Source: Alkalihalobacillus sp. BA299
Lineage (GTDB): Bacteria > Bacillota > Bacilli > Bacillales > Bacillaceae_F
Direction: 5' to 3'
DNA length: 64,000 nucleotides
NCBI RefSeq assembly: GCF_017745675.1
Contig: NZ_JAFLJM010000003.1
Coordinates: 1 to 64,000 of the forward strand
In this document: positions 27,919-36,735 of the stretch, piece by piece
Layout of the letters: the number at the start of each line of letters is the position of its first letter
Numbering within the stretch: the first letter of the stretch is position 1
Translations under genes and position numbers: made by a program
The notes under the pieces: generated by a model
Told to the model about the DNA's origin: nothing
Database searches by the model: none
Seen by the model: only the letters and a program-made list of their open reading frames with translations

Positions 27919-28848
27919 TTAATTTTTGATCGTATGAGTAACAGGAATATCACTAATTGAAGGTCCTTCAGATTGCTTTTCCTTTTTAATCCACTGTTTA
28001 AATACATATCCAAGTGTAAAGCCATACGTAATTTCCTGCATAATTTTCATCACAATACCTGCTAATTGTTGATCATAAACGGGATTCATTGGGGAAAACG
28101 GATTAGCCCCACTTGCAAATAGACCATAAGGAATATCCGCTCCTGCTGGTAAACAAAATGCCATAACTGTTCCCCATGTGGTAGGATCTGTATAAACACC
28201 ATACATCGGTGTTCCTGCAAATATAATAAGGGCACAGGCTGGCGTAATTAATACACCGTTTGCAAAAATATAACCCATTCTTCGTAGATCAGAAAGCTGA
28301 AATTTGCTTGGAATCGGGGCTAGCATATGCCACCACATCAATGTAGCAGTTGCAAACAATATGATCTCATACGCACTATGAAGTATTATATTCTGCATTA
28401 AGAAATCAAAGACGTTCGGTAAATGATAAACAGAAAAAAGTCCGTTAAACAACAAAACTCCAATCAGCGGATTAAAGAAAAGCTTTCCAGTTGGTTCAAG
28501 GAATGTTCCTTTTGCTTTATATACGATTGCATGGAAAAACCATTTGGGTGTCCCTAAAATAAATAATGGTACTGCTATAAAATAAGCAAAAACCATCTGA
28601 GTCATATGAAAGGTAATCATTAAATGACCCGCTATATAAAGGGGACTGCCCCAACCGAGATAGAGAGCAACAAGACCAAGATTAAAGTACGTTTTTTGTT
28701 TTGCCGATACAGGCTCGGCTCCCACAAAACGCTCTCGCCAGCTTCCAACCAGTTTAAAGTAGAGCAACCCGACGAATATTAATATTACGATGAGCTCTGG
28801 TGTCCATAATGCGCGAAAACCAAAGTTTGTAAATAATTGTTGTAACAC
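27919..28848 (-). CDS. ctaG: Cytochrome c oxidase assembly factor CtaG
   Basis: A 309-residue membrane protein with about seven helices, starting at GTG with GGAGGAAAA before it. Belongs to the caa3_CtaG family, needed for assembly or activity of caa3 oxidase in B. subtilis. Histidines such as AGHLMITFHMTQM and WWHMLAPIP are conserved-looking. It is followed by the Sco gene. Confidence 0.9.
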   Translation of the reverse strand: MLQQLFTNFGFRALWTPELIVILIFVGLLYFKLVGSWRERFVGAEPVSAKQKTYFNLGLVALYLGWGSPLYIAGHLMITFHMTQMVFAYFIAVPLFILGTPKWFFHAIVYKAKGTFLEPTGKLFFNPLIGVLLFNGLFSVYHLPNVFDFLMQNIILHSAYEIILFATATLMWWHMLAPIPSKFQLSDLRRMGYIFANGVLITPACALIIFAGTPMYGVYTDPTTWGTVMAFCLPAGADIPYGLFASGANPFSPMNPVYDQQLAGIVMKIMQEITYGFTLGYVFKQWIKKEKQSEGPSISDIPVTHTIKN

Positions 28849-29031
28849 TTTTGTTTTCCTCCTATCGAGTGCATTCCTAACTAAAAATTAGGGAATAAAA
28901 TTACCATTAGTAGTGTAAATAGTTGATGTATGATACTCTCGTTTATAACTATAGCACATTTTAATCCTTTTCCTAAGGTGTAAAGTGATGGCTATTTTCT
29001 AACAATATTTTGAACATAAAGGAGTCTTAAT

Positions 29032-29850
29032 ATGAGCAATAAACATTTAATTGCCCTTGACCTTGACGGTACACTGTTAAAAGATGATAAAACCATTTCT
29101 CCTCGGTCAAAAAAAGCGATTGAACTAGCAAAAGCTGCAGGCCATATCGTCTGTATTTCTACTGGTAGACCATACCGAGCTAGCGTACAATATTATAACG
29201 AATTATCGCTTACAACACCAATTGTTAATTTTAACGGTGCATTTGTTCACCACCCTTTAGATCACTCCTTTGGACACTATCACACACCATTAGATGTAAA
29301 CACAGCGAAAACAATTATTGAAACGTGTGAAGCCTTTAGAGTTAATAATATTATGGTAGAAATTATCGACGATTATTATCTTCGTTATTATGATGAGGTT
29401 TTTATTGAAACCTTTACAATGGGTCAAAATCCTGTGGAGCATGGTAATTTGAAGCACATTCTACAAGATGATCCAACCTCTGTACTCGTTCACCCTAAAG
29501 ATGAACATGTAGACGAACTTCGGCAATTATTAGCGGAAGCTCATGCTGAAGTTGTCGATCAACGTTCCTGGGGTGCCCCGTGGAATATTATTGAAATTAT
29601 TCGAGCCGGGATGAATAAAGCTATCGGTTTAAAACGAATTGCAAATTATTATCATATTCCTAGGGAACGAATTATCGCATTTGGTGATGAAGATAATGAC
29701 CTTGAAATGATTGAATATGCAGGTACTGGTGTTGCAATGAAAAATGGAATTACCCAGTTAAAATCTATTGCTAACGATATTACTTTAAGTAATGAAGAAG
29801 ATGGTATCGCTATTTACCTCGAAGAAAAGCTTAACCTTAAACTTACATAA
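29032..29850 (+). CDS. Cof-type HAD phosphatase
   Basis: A 272-residue class IIB HAD enzyme. Motif I is ALDLDGTLL (nucleophile D10, acid D12), motif II is ISTGRP, and motif IV is AFGDEDNDLEMIEYAGTGVAM. Family members dephosphorylate sugar phosphates or flavin precursors; B. subtilis YitU, a relative, acts in riboflavin synthesis. Here the substrate is not known. A small gene follows 77 bases on. Confidence 0.9.
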   Translation: MSNKHLIALDLDGTLLKDDKTISPRSKKAIELAKAAGHIVCISTGRPYRASVQYYNELSLTTPIVNFNGAFVHHPLDHSFGHYHTPLDVNTAKTIIETCEAFRVNNIMVEIIDDYYLRYYDEVFIETFTMGQNPVEHGNLKHILQDDPTSVLVHPKDEHVDELRQLLAEAHAEVVDQRSWGAPWNIIEIIRAGMNKAIGLKRIANYYHIPRERIIAFGDEDNDLEMIEYAGTGVAMKNGITQLKSIANDITLSNEEDGIAIYLEEKLNLKLT

Positions 29851-29927
29851 TAAAACGGCTTCTAGGAAAAAATACAATTGCGTGAGAACCACACGCTCTT
29901 CAATTTTTTTTAAAGGAGCAAATAGAA

Positions 29928-30149
29928 ATGAGCAATCAATTGTTACGAGAAGCCCGTACAGCTATAGAGTTAGCGGAACAAATGACACAACATGCCGTTA
30001 CACCTGAAGAAATGCAAGCTGCTCAAGTACAAGTCGAAAAAGCGAGAAACAATCTACTGTCTGCATATGCAAATTCCACGATTGCACAAAAGCTACAATT
30101 AGAAGAAATGCAAGAATGCCTCAACCAAATTGACAATGAGTATCAATAA
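29928..30149 (+). CDS. Small helical protein, DUF3813-like
   Basis: 73 residues, mostly charged and helix-forming (LLREARTAIELAEQMTQHA). Good site (AAAGGAG) before the ATG at 29928. It seems to belong to the DUF3813 group that accompanies Cof-type phosphatases in Bacilli; this is from memory. A strong terminator follows, so it ends the unit. Confidence 0.75.
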   Translation: MSNQLLREARTAIELAEQMTQHAVTPEEMQAAQVQVEKARNNLLSAYANSTIAQKLQLEEMQECLNQIDNEYQ

Positions 30150-30154
30150 CCATC

Positions 30155-30207
30155 CCCCCACTAAAACTAAAGCGATATGTCGCTTTAGTTTTAGTGGGGG
30201 TTTTCTT
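30155..30207 (+). terminator. Very strong terminator
   Basis: A perfect 21-bp stem (CCCCCACTAAAAC and on) with a 4-nt loop TATG, followed by TTTTCTT. Confidence 0.93.
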
Positions 30208-30426
30208 GTATTAGTCAAATTATATAAATATGGATTTCTAGAAAACGTCTTAAGTGGATAGCTTATCCTTCATTGTCATAATGAACCTCTCCATCAATAA
30301 TGAAGTTCTTTTGATTTCTCTATCCGACCTAATCTTTTTATGTTACTCTAATAATTGGAGAATCGTTAACTAATAGATTTATAAACAATTAGGATTAATT
30401 CGTCTTGAATAGGGGGACTAGGATTA

Positions 30427-30879
30427 ATGAAAATTTATGAAGTTCCAAAAGATGCAGATCAATCATTACGAATTCGTTTAGCTGACCTTTTAATGGGGCA
30501 AATGGAATCGCTGGGAAAAGAGGACGCTTATGATCGATTATTAGAAGCTATTAATCTAGCACTTCAGGAAGGGTCATCTGCACATATCTTTGTTGCCGAA
30601 CTGGAAGAAGTAATAGTTGGCGCTGCATTTTTTAACATAGGCATTAGTATGACTATTGGTGGACATTATATATGGTTAAATGATTTATATGTTCATAAAG
30701 AATTTCGTAATCGCGGGATTGCTAAAAAACTGCTTTTAAAAATTATTTATTGGTCAGAAAATAAAAACATAAAAGGTATTGAATTAGAAACAGGGATTAA
30801 TAATGAAGCAACGAAAGCCTTGTATAATTCTTTAGGCTTTTATGACATCATTTCAAAACGATATGGGTTTAGATTTTAA
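30427..30879 (+). CDS. GNAT-family N-acetyltransferase
   Basis: A 150-residue GNAT acetyltransferase. The acetyl-CoA loop is in VHKEFRNRGIAKKLLLKI and the late motif GFYDIISKRYGFRF closes the fold; GIELETGINNEATKALYNSLGF is the typical C-terminal part. The acceptor substrate is unknown. GGGGGG-type site before the ATG. A hairpin and T tract follow at once. Confidence 0.9.
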   Translation: MKIYEVPKDADQSLRIRLADLLMGQMESLGKEDAYDRLLEAINLALQEGSSAHIFVAELEEVIVGAAFFNIGISMTIGGHYIWLNDLYVHKEFRNRGIAKKLLLKIIYWSENKNIKGIELETGINNEATKALYNSLGFYDIISKRYGFRF

Positions 30880-30915
30880 AACTGTTGAAACATATTCAAC
30901 AGTTTTATTTTTTTT
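30879..30915 (+). terminator. Terminator after the GNAT gene
   Basis: AAACTGTTGAA pairs with TTCAACAGTTT around a 5-nt loop, then ATTTTTTTTA. Confidence 0.9.
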
Positions 30916-30998
30916 ACTTCTTTTTCTTTTTTTTTGTTCATAGTATAGTAGCAACCTTCAGAAAACTCAGTCATGACAGCGATAAAGGAGTGTGGCCC

Positions 30999-31604
30999 GT
31001 GTCATATTATTACTACGAAGCAGAATTTAACAACCTCCATGTGGAACTGTCCAAGCATGCACTCCATCAGTTTATTAAAAAAATGATGAATGAAAACTTC
31101 TCACTCTTTTGGCGGTATGAAGACGATACGATTTTACTGATTATCGACAACCATGAAACACTTTACGAAATACCATTCATCCGAAATCAAGATTTCCTAA
31201 CTTTAGATGTAGAACAACTAACTGTAAACGATGAAATCATTGTCGAAGCCCTTGAAGTCATTATCTCTAGGTTTAATGGGAATGGTGTAGTAAAAAAGTT
31301 CACTGGCACTGACGGTCCCCATTACATCACGAGTTACAAGACAGGGAGTATTCAGTCTATTATCGAAATTGATGGGAGTGAAAAAATTATTATGAATAGG
31401 AATGGTTCGATTGTAGAATACAGGGAGTATGGTCATAACTTGGAGCCTCAAACATTGTTTAACATTACAAATATGGAAATTGATTACGAGCTAATGGAAT
31501 TGCACGAAGCTATTCAGGAGAATGATGAACAAAAAATAAGAATTCATAAAAAAAGGCTAAGAAAGTTACTTAACCGTAAAGAAGAAGTATCACAACTGTT
31601 ATAA
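30999..31604 (+). CDS. Hypothetical protein
   Basis: 201 residues from the GTG at 30999, which has AAAGGAG eight bases before it. The frame is open from 30885, but its first 38 codons run through the T tract of the terminator (a poly-Phe stretch) and are not coding. The protein begins VSYYYYEAEFNN, is soluble and ends in a basic charged helix (IRIHKKRLRKLLNRKEE). I do not recognise it. It stands alone. Confidence 0.75.
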   Translation: MSYYYYEAEFNNLHVELSKHALHQFIKKMMNENFSLFWRYEDDTILLIIDNHETLYEIPFIRNQDFLTLDVEQLTVNDEIIVEALEVIISRFNGNGVVKKFTGTDGPHYITSYKTGSIQSIIEIDGSEKIIMNRNGSIVEYREYGHNLEPQTLFNITNMEIDYELMELHEAIQENDEQKIRIHKKRLRKLLNRKEEVSQLL

Positions 31605-31729
31605 GCTTCATATTAAAATATTAGGTATGAACTGTTTCATAAATTCGCAACGTTTGTTTCATTTCACTTCTATAGGATTTTCACTTAACACTTACCTTAA
31701 CAATCACTACTTTCCTAAGTGGCATTACT

Positions 31730-31823
31730 AGGCTGACTCTTATCAATGTGTCAGACACCTCATTAAACATGATAGTGACTTATCATGAACGTTGGTGGAT
31801 TTCAGACACGATGGAGTCAGCCC
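31730..31823. repeat. Inverted repeat with GGCTGACTC arms
   Basis: GGCTGACTC at the left and GAGTCAGCC at the right pair perfectly. Inside, GTGTC and GACAC also pair, and CATGATA-GTGACT-TATCATG forms a third, central stem, so the element would fold as nested hairpins. The arms resemble those of the element at 12802. Confidence 0.65.
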
Positions 31824-31865
31824 AATGAAATTCATAAAAATTCTTTATGAATAGCAAGTATGCAA

Positions 31866-31913
31866 ATCGTTTTATACCGACTTTTTTTGTACTAGCCTAT
31901 CGTTTTATACCGA
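31866..31913. repeat. 15-bp direct repeat ATCGTTTTATACCGA
   Basis: Two identical copies, 31866-31880 and 31899-31913, 33 bases apart (start to start). Confidence 0.8.
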
Positions 31914-32032
31914 AAAGGACATATACCATTTGGCTTACAGTCAAAATATGTTGCTAACATCTTTTCCTCTTCTGGATAGAGAGTTAAGATCATCTAATCG
32001 CTCTAAACTTTCCCCTTGAATTGCTTACCTCA

Positions 32033-32593
32033 TCATATAGGATAATAAATAATCATAGTTGCAATCGCATCTTCTGCACCTTTATTAATATAGCAATGTT
32101 TATAATGAGCAGAAAAGCGTATCCCTTCACCTTCTCCAATCATAAATGTTTCATCAGCGACCTTAATTTCCATCATACCTTTTTCAATAAATATGTACTC
32201 TTCGACTCCGTAGGCATGTGGGTCAGACATATGTCGACATCCAGGTTCGAGGATAAGTGTAAATATCTCAAACGGTTTTTGATATTCTTTAGGGAACAAA
32301 GGATAAACTTGGACCATACCCTTCTCCTCAATTAAAGGTTCAATTTCTTTTCGAACAACCTTTTGAATAAAAGGTGTTTCTTCTTCAATAAAAGTCGTAA
32401 ACGGTACTCTTAATCCATTCGCAATCTTCCAAAGGGTGCTTACCGTTGGATTAGATTCTCCGCGCTCAATTTGGCCTAGCATTGGTTTACTGACTTCCGT
32501 CAATTGAGCAAGCTTATCTAAGCTCAAGCCTCTTTCTGCTCGAATTTGTTTTAGCCTCTTTCCAATAACCTGATTTAAATTCACTTTACTCAT
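32033..32593 (-). CDS. XRE-family regulator with C-terminal cupin
   Basis: 186 residues from the ATG at 32593 (AAGGAGA ahead). Residues 8-62 form an XRE helix-turn-helix (LKQIRAERGLSLDKLAQLTEVSKPMLGQIE), and about 110-180 a cupin domain (PGCRHMSDPHAYGVEEYIFIEKG), which usually binds a small ligand or metal. It faces azlCD across 94 bases, so it is probably the regulator of that exporter. In B. subtilis azlCD is controlled by an Lrp-type protein, so an XRE-cupin is a different solution. Confidence 0.9.
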   Translation of the reverse strand: MSKVNLNQVIGKRLKQIRAERGLSLDKLAQLTEVSKPMLGQIERGESNPTVSTLWKIANGLRVPFTTFIEEETPFIQKVVRKEIEPLIEEKGMVQVYPLFPKEYQKPFEIFTLILEPGCRHMSDPHAYGVEEYIFIEKGMMEIKVADETFMIGEGEGIRFSAHYKHCYINKGAEDAIATMIIYYPI

Positions 32594-32616
32594 GGGAAAG
32601 TTCTCCTTGAAAATTC

Positions 32617-32650
32617 GTATAATATAGTTTACAATTCTGTATATTATAAC
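32617..32650. promoter_or_regulatory. Inverted repeat between azlC and its presumed regulator
   Basis: GTATAATATA (32617-32626) and TATATTATAAC (32640-32650) form an almost perfect 10-bp dyad with a 13-base gap. Each half holds a TATAAT, one pointing each way, so the site covers both divergent -10 regions. Confidence 0.65.
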
Positions 32651-32687
32651 ATACATTTTAGTATTATTCTAAAAGTGAGGGAATAGA

Positions 32688-33392
32688 ATGGCAACATTAA
32701 CGAGCGCTAACTATGCTAATAACTCTTTTATGCGCGGAATAATGGCCGGTTTCGGAATCGCGATCGGATATACGCCTGCAGCCATTACCTTTGGTCTTTT
32801 AGCCAAAGGAACAGGATTAGGCTTCATTGAAACCATTGCAATGAGTATCTTTGTATTTGCAGGTGCAGCACAATATATGGCACTTAATTTAATTGCCATT
32901 GGTACTGGAGCACTTGAAATCATTTTTACGACGTTTATCGTTAATATCAGACATTTACTTATGAGTGCAGCTGTTAGTGAAAAAGTAGAACAAGAGCATC
33001 CCTTAAAAAAAGCGTTTTATGCATTTGGAATTACTGATGAAGTATTTGCGGTAACAACAACTCAGGATGGCACTGTTAAAACTGGCTTTGTCGTCGGTGT
33101 CGCCTCGATTGCTTATGGAAGCTGGGTGATCAATTCAGGCATAGGATACCTGGTTGGCTCAATCCTACCAGAAACATTACAACAAAGTATGGCTATTGCA
33201 TTATATGCGATGTTTATCGCATTACTAATGCCTTCTTTAAAAAAGCATCGAAAGGTCGTTGCATTAGCCGTGTTCGCTGCTATACTGAATTTGATACTAT
33301 CTCAATTTATTCCAAGTGGATGGGCCATCATTTGTGCGACATTGACCTCTTGTATCGTAATAGAACTTATCGATAAAAAAGCACCTGCATAG
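32688..33392 (+). CDS. azlC: AzlC-family branched-chain amino acid exporter subunit
   Basis: A 234-residue membrane protein with several transmembrane helices; the N-terminal GIMAGFGIAIGYTPAAITFGLLA followed by AQYMALNLIAIG and NIRHLLMSAAV are family marks. With AzlD it exports branched-chain amino acids and analogues such as azaleucine. GAGGGAA lies before the ATG. AzlD follows after 15 bases. Confidence 0.93.
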   Translation: MATLTSANYANNSFMRGIMAGFGIAIGYTPAAITFGLLAKGTGLGFIETIAMSIFVFAGAAQYMALNLIAIGTGALEIIFTTFIVNIRHLLMSAAVSEKVEQEHPLKKAFYAFGITDEVFAVTTTQDGTVKTGFVVGVASIAYGSWVINSGIGYLVGSILPETLQQSMAIALYAMFIALLMPSLKKHRKVVALAVFAAILNLILSQFIPSGWAIICATLTSCIVIELIDKKAPA

Positions 33393-33407
33393 GAGTGTTA
33401 AACAATA

Positions 33408-33713
33408 ATGGATACAAATATTCTCCTCATCATTGCTGGGATGGCGATTGTCACTTACATTCCGAGAATGTTACCACTCGTATTTCTAGACGCAAATAAA
33501 ATACCTCCAAAGCTGCAAGCAATCCTAAGAAATGTTCCGTATGCAGCGCTAGGAGCATTAATATTTCCAGGGATATTAACCGTCCATGAAAATGTTATGT
33601 TTGGTCTTATTGGCGGTATTACTGCGGCTGTCATTGCATATCTCGGTGCGAATTTAATTGTTGTCGTCCTCAGTAGTATAGGAATTTTAACAGTGATTTC
33701 TTTGTTTTTATAA
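33408..33713 (+). CDS. azlD: AzlD-family branched-chain amino acid exporter subunit
   Basis: A 101-residue membrane protein with three to four helices (VTYIPRMLPLVFL, NVPYAALGALIFPGIL), the usual small partner of AzlC. AGGAG lies before the ATG. Last gene of the pair; a terminator follows. Confidence 0.93.
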   Translation: MDTNILLIIAGMAIVTYIPRMLPLVFLDANKIPPKLQAILRNVPYAALGALIFPGILTVHENVMFGLIGGITAAVIAYLGANLIVVVLSSIGILTVISLFL

Positions 33714-33740
33714 TAGTATATACACATATTATACCATTTG

Positions 33741-33770
33741 GGCTGACGAAATTTATACGTCAGCCTTTTT
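33741..33770. terminator. Terminator between convergent azlD and the nitronate monooxygenase-like gene
   Basis: GGCTGACG pairs with CGTCAGCC, followed by TTTTTAG. Confidence 0.85.
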
Positions 33771-34845
33771 AGTTTTGTAATCTCCTAAGAGCGCTATTCG
33801 CTTCGTCCATTATACGATCCATCACTTGCTTGGCCCCAACAACCTCTGTAAGTCGGAGGCCTTGCCCTGCCCACATTGACATCCATTCTGCCCTTCCTTG
33901 CTTGGCAGCTTCCTTTCGCAGGGGTTGTGTTAATGCATTTTGCACTGGGTAATCTGGAACTTCATCAACAGCTACACTTTTTAACCTTCCAATAAATTCA
34001 TTTTTTAACCCTCTCGCCGCTTTACCGGAAAACATAGTCGTAATTATCGTATCTTCCTCAGTAGCTTCTATTAAAGCACTTTTATAGAGTGGATGTGCTC
34101 CACTTTCTATTGTTGGTAAGAAAGCTGTACCCATTTGAACCGCACCTGCTCCAAGTGATAAACTCGCAAGCAATCCTCTTCCTTCCATAATTCCACCAGC
34201 CGCGATAACAGGTATTTGAACTGTATCTACAATTTGTGGAACAAGCGCCATCGTTCCAATCATTGAATCTTCAGCACTTCCTGCAAATGCACCTCGATGT
34301 CCTCCTGCTTCACTTCCTTGGGCGACAATTGCATCGACATTTAATCCTTCTAATTGTTTCGCTTCTTTGACTGTCGTTGCTGTCCCAATCATCTTTGTTC
34401 GATTAGCCTTTAATCGATCGATCCACTTATTTTCAAGCGTTCCAAATGTAAAAGAAAAAACAGGAATTTTCTCCTCGATTATTACTTCCATTTGTTGTTC
34501 AAATTGTGGCCCATATACGTCTGGTAATGGTGGCTGCTCAATACCAAGCTCATCATAAAATGATTGTAATGTTTCGGTCATCGTTCGCACTTTTCTTTCC
34601 TGAATGTCGACAGGCTCTGGAATAAATAAATTTACCGCAAAGGGATTATTCGTTAACTCTCGAATTTTATGGATCGAATTTCTCATTGCTTCAGCGTCCA
34701 TGTACCCCGCCCCTAATGAGCCTAATCCACCACAATTAGAAACCGAACCTACTAACTCTGGTGTCGTCGCCCCCCCTGCCATTGGTGCTTGTATGATTGG
34801 TAATTTTATATTTAAAGTTTTTGTCAAAGCTGTCTCATACCACAT
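33769..34845 (-). CDS. NAD(P)H-dependent flavin oxidoreductase / nitronate monooxygenase-like
   Basis: A 358-residue FMN TIM-barrel protein of the NMO/2-nitropropane dioxygenase family, which also includes FabK-type enoyl reductases. The FMN-binding motifs IQAPMAGGATTPELV, QGSEAGGHRG and AAGGIMEGRGLLASLSLGAGAVQMGTAFL can be seen. These enzymes oxidise nitronates such as propionate 3-nitronate. A GGAGG lies ahead of the ATG. Exact substrate unknown. Confidence 0.9.
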   Translation of the reverse strand: MWYETALTKTLNIKLPIIQAPMAGGATTPELVGSVSNCGGLGSLGAGYMDAEAMRNSIHKIRELTNNPFAVNLFIPEPVDIQERKVRTMTETLQSFYDELGIEQPPLPDVYGPQFEQQMEVIIEEKIPVFSFTFGTLENKWIDRLKANRTKMIGTATTVKEAKQLEGLNVDAIVAQGSEAGGHRGAFAGSAEDSMIGTMALVPQIVDTVQIPVIAAGGIMEGRGLLASLSLGAGAVQMGTAFLPTIESGAHPLYKSALIEATEEDTIITTMFSGKAARGLKNEFIGRLKSVAVDEVPDYPVQNALTQPLRKEAAKQGRAEWMSMWAGQGLRLTEVVGAKQVMDRIMDEANSALRRLQN

Positions 34846-34882
34846 TTTTTATTCCTCCACTTTCCATTTAAAATACGCGTTC

Positions 34883-34916
34883 TCCAATAGCAACAAAGTT
34901 TACGAAAACAGCTTTT
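34883..34916 (-). repeat. Isolated arm of repeat family B
   Basis: On the minus strand this matches, base for base over about 33 bases, the left arm of repeat B copy 2 (AAAGCTGTTTTCGTAAACTT and on). The other arm is missing. Confidence 0.85.
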
Positions 34917-34920
34917 AAAA

Positions 34921-34962
34921 AAGATAGAAGGACTATTACATTTTTAGTCCTTCTATCTTTTT
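34921..34962 (-). terminator. Terminator after the 100-residue hypothetical gene
   Basis: TAGAAGGACTA pairs with TAGTCCTTCTA around a 9-base loop; T tracts on both sides, so it could work both ways. Confidence 0.85.
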
Positions 34963-34981
34963 ACATTAAATGAGCGTTGGT

Positions 34982-35284
34982 TCAGCTTACAATCGGTTGC
35001 TTATTTCCATGAAGAGCTTTAATCGCTCGATTAACCGCGGCACGGTGGTTCCATAAAAGCTTCTTTACATCTTCCTCTGGTAGAATGGTTTCTGCAGGAT
35101 CGCTATAACCTTCACCTTTTCCATGAATAGACCAACGACCTTCCGCTTTCATTAACGTGATAACACCACCTCGTTCCTTATCATCAAAAACAAAGTAGTT
35201 TTTTAATTGCGTTGAATCATATTCTGACCAATCACAAAATGTTTTTAGTAATTGTTCAATGTGCTTCTTATTTCGAATACTCAT
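34982..35284 (-). CDS. Conserved-looking hypothetical protein
   Basis: 100 residues behind AAGGAG. The sequence has features of a small folded protein (CDWSEYDSTQLKNYFVFDD, SIHGKGEGYSDPAETILPEE, NHRAAVNRAIKALHG) with no signal peptide. I do not recognise its family. Single gene, terminator behind. Confidence 0.75.
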   Translation of the reverse strand: MSIRNKKHIEQLLKTFCDWSEYDSTQLKNYFVFDDKERGGVITLMKAEGRWSIHGKGEGYSDPAETILPEEDVKKLLWNHRAAVNRAIKALHGNKQPIVS

Positions 35285-35460
35285 TACACACTCTCCCTTA
35301 TATTCGTCTAAAAATTTTATATATCTTTTTCATTCTTTAAAGTTCGTTTAATTCCTTCTTAAATTTTACGCATCTAACAAGCTTTTTTGTTACTATTGAT
35401 ATAATAATGTCATTTTGACTATCCTATTAGATAGGAGTTAAGGGTAAAGGGTTGATATTA

Positions 35461-36735
35461 ATGCTTAATCTAAAACAATACGATCATTCTGAATTGGATA
35501 ATCTTGAGGGAGATATTCTTGAGTTATATAAAAAACTTTCTGCTTCAACCTACTTAAAAGATGTTGAAATTACAGAGCTAGTTAAGGAATCGTTTGAAAA
35601 ACTCATAAAAGATTTAGACGGGGATCTAATAGCTATAGTCGATAAATCATTGATGATGATGAACGGTCTTTTGTCACTCGGGATAAAATTTACAACTTAT
35701 GCATCTTTCGAACGACGTTTCGACCTTTTCTTAACCACGCTTTGTGAGTACGTCATCATCCTATTAGATGAGGATAATGCTAGGCTAGAACTTAAGGAAA
35801 AGCACGCTATTACAGAATCACTTATTCTTTTATTCTTACGATATTTAACTATAGAAAAATCTGTTTGGTATCACTTCCTTTCGAAATGGTTTATTCTAAA
35901 TGAAAATGAAGAATGGATTGAACCGTATTATCGTTATTTTCAACAACTACATCAGGATCATGACCGTCCGTTTCAGCTATCTATCATTACTAGCCTGTTA
36001 GCATTAATTTGCCTAGATGGCGTTGGTTCTCTGACTTATTTAAAACTACATAAACAACGGATAACTGCTAACGATTTATACTATCACTTTACATTGCTGT
36101 ACAACCGCCAGGAGTGGGATACGATGCAAAGTTGGTTTGAACTTTTTACAGCTAGTTGGAATGGCCATCTCGGAAACCTACAATATTTTTATAATTCATT
36201 ACTAAAGGATAAAAAAAATTCTTTTGATTTCACAAACCACCTAGCAAAGTGGCTCAATCGTCCTACACTACAATCTTATATAAAATTGTCGAAGTCTATA
36301 GAAGGTAAGGACCGAAGCCTACTATTTAAAAAAGTAAAAGAGAATCTTGGAGAACAACTCTCATACCCAACCATACAAAAGCTATATATTGAAATTATTT
36401 TATACGAACAAAAATGGGAAGAGGCTATCTATTATTTTTTAAACGAAGAGCCTCATCCTTTTCAACTGAGCGATGAAAAGCAACAGCTGTTAGAACAATT
36501 AGAAAAACAGCTGCCTGAACGAACAATTCCTATCTATCATCAGTTTATCGTTCGCTTAGTCGAAAAAAAAATGCGCTCACACTATTCCGATGCTGTTCAA
36601 TTCATGAAGAAGTTAAAGCTTTTATATGAAAGAACAAACCAACTTGAGCGTTTTTATGAATTCATTTCGATGTTTAATCAAACCTATAAAACATATCGTG
36701 CATTAATCCAGGAGATGAAAACGATCGATGAGTAA
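35461..36735 (+). CDS. Hypothetical protein, partner of SNF2 helicase
   Basis: 424 residues from the ATG at 35461 (AAAGGG nine bases before). The protein is all helical, charged and without cysteine motifs. It overlaps the helicase start by eight bases, so the two are translationally coupled. Upstream partners of Bacillus SNF2 helicases (ywqB type) usually carry an N-terminal SWIM zinc finger and helical repeats; here the helical part is present but no C-x-C ... C-x-H motif is found, and no missing N-terminal part lies upstream in any frame. Role unknown. Confidence 0.8.
   Translation: MLNLKQYDHSELDNLEGDILELYKKLSASTYLKDVEITELVKESFEKLIKDLDGDLIAIVDKSLMMMNGLLSLGIKFTTYASFERRFDLFLTTLCEYVIILLDEDNARLELKEKHAITESLILLFLRYLTIEKSVWYHFLSKWFILNENEEWIEPYYRYFQQLHQDHDRPFQLSIITSLLALICLDGVGSLTYLKLHKQRITANDLYYHFTLLYNRQEWDTMQSWFELFTASWNGHLGNLQYFYNSLLKDKKNSFDFTNHLAKWLNRPTLQSYIKLSKSIEGKDRSLLFKKVKENLGEQLSYPTIQKLYIEIILYEQKWEEAIYYFLNEEPHPFQLSDEKQQLLEQLEKQLPERTIPIYHQFIVRLVEKKMRSHYSDAVQFMKKLKLLYERTNQLERFYEFISMFNQTYKTYRALIQEMKTIDE

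Larger units (their letters stand above)
31605..32032. other. Gene-free stretch with an inverted repeat and a direct repeat
   Basis: No gene seen. It contains an inverted element (31730-31823), a 15-bp direct repeat (31866-31913), and near 31929 a worn copy of the right arm of repeat family B (CATTTGGCTTACAGTC). Confidence 0.65.

Noticed and set aside
30885..30998. N-terminal extension of the 31.0 kb hypothetical protein with a run of Phe
   Set aside because: It is the T tract of the GNAT terminator; a GTG with AAAGGAG at 30999 is the better start.
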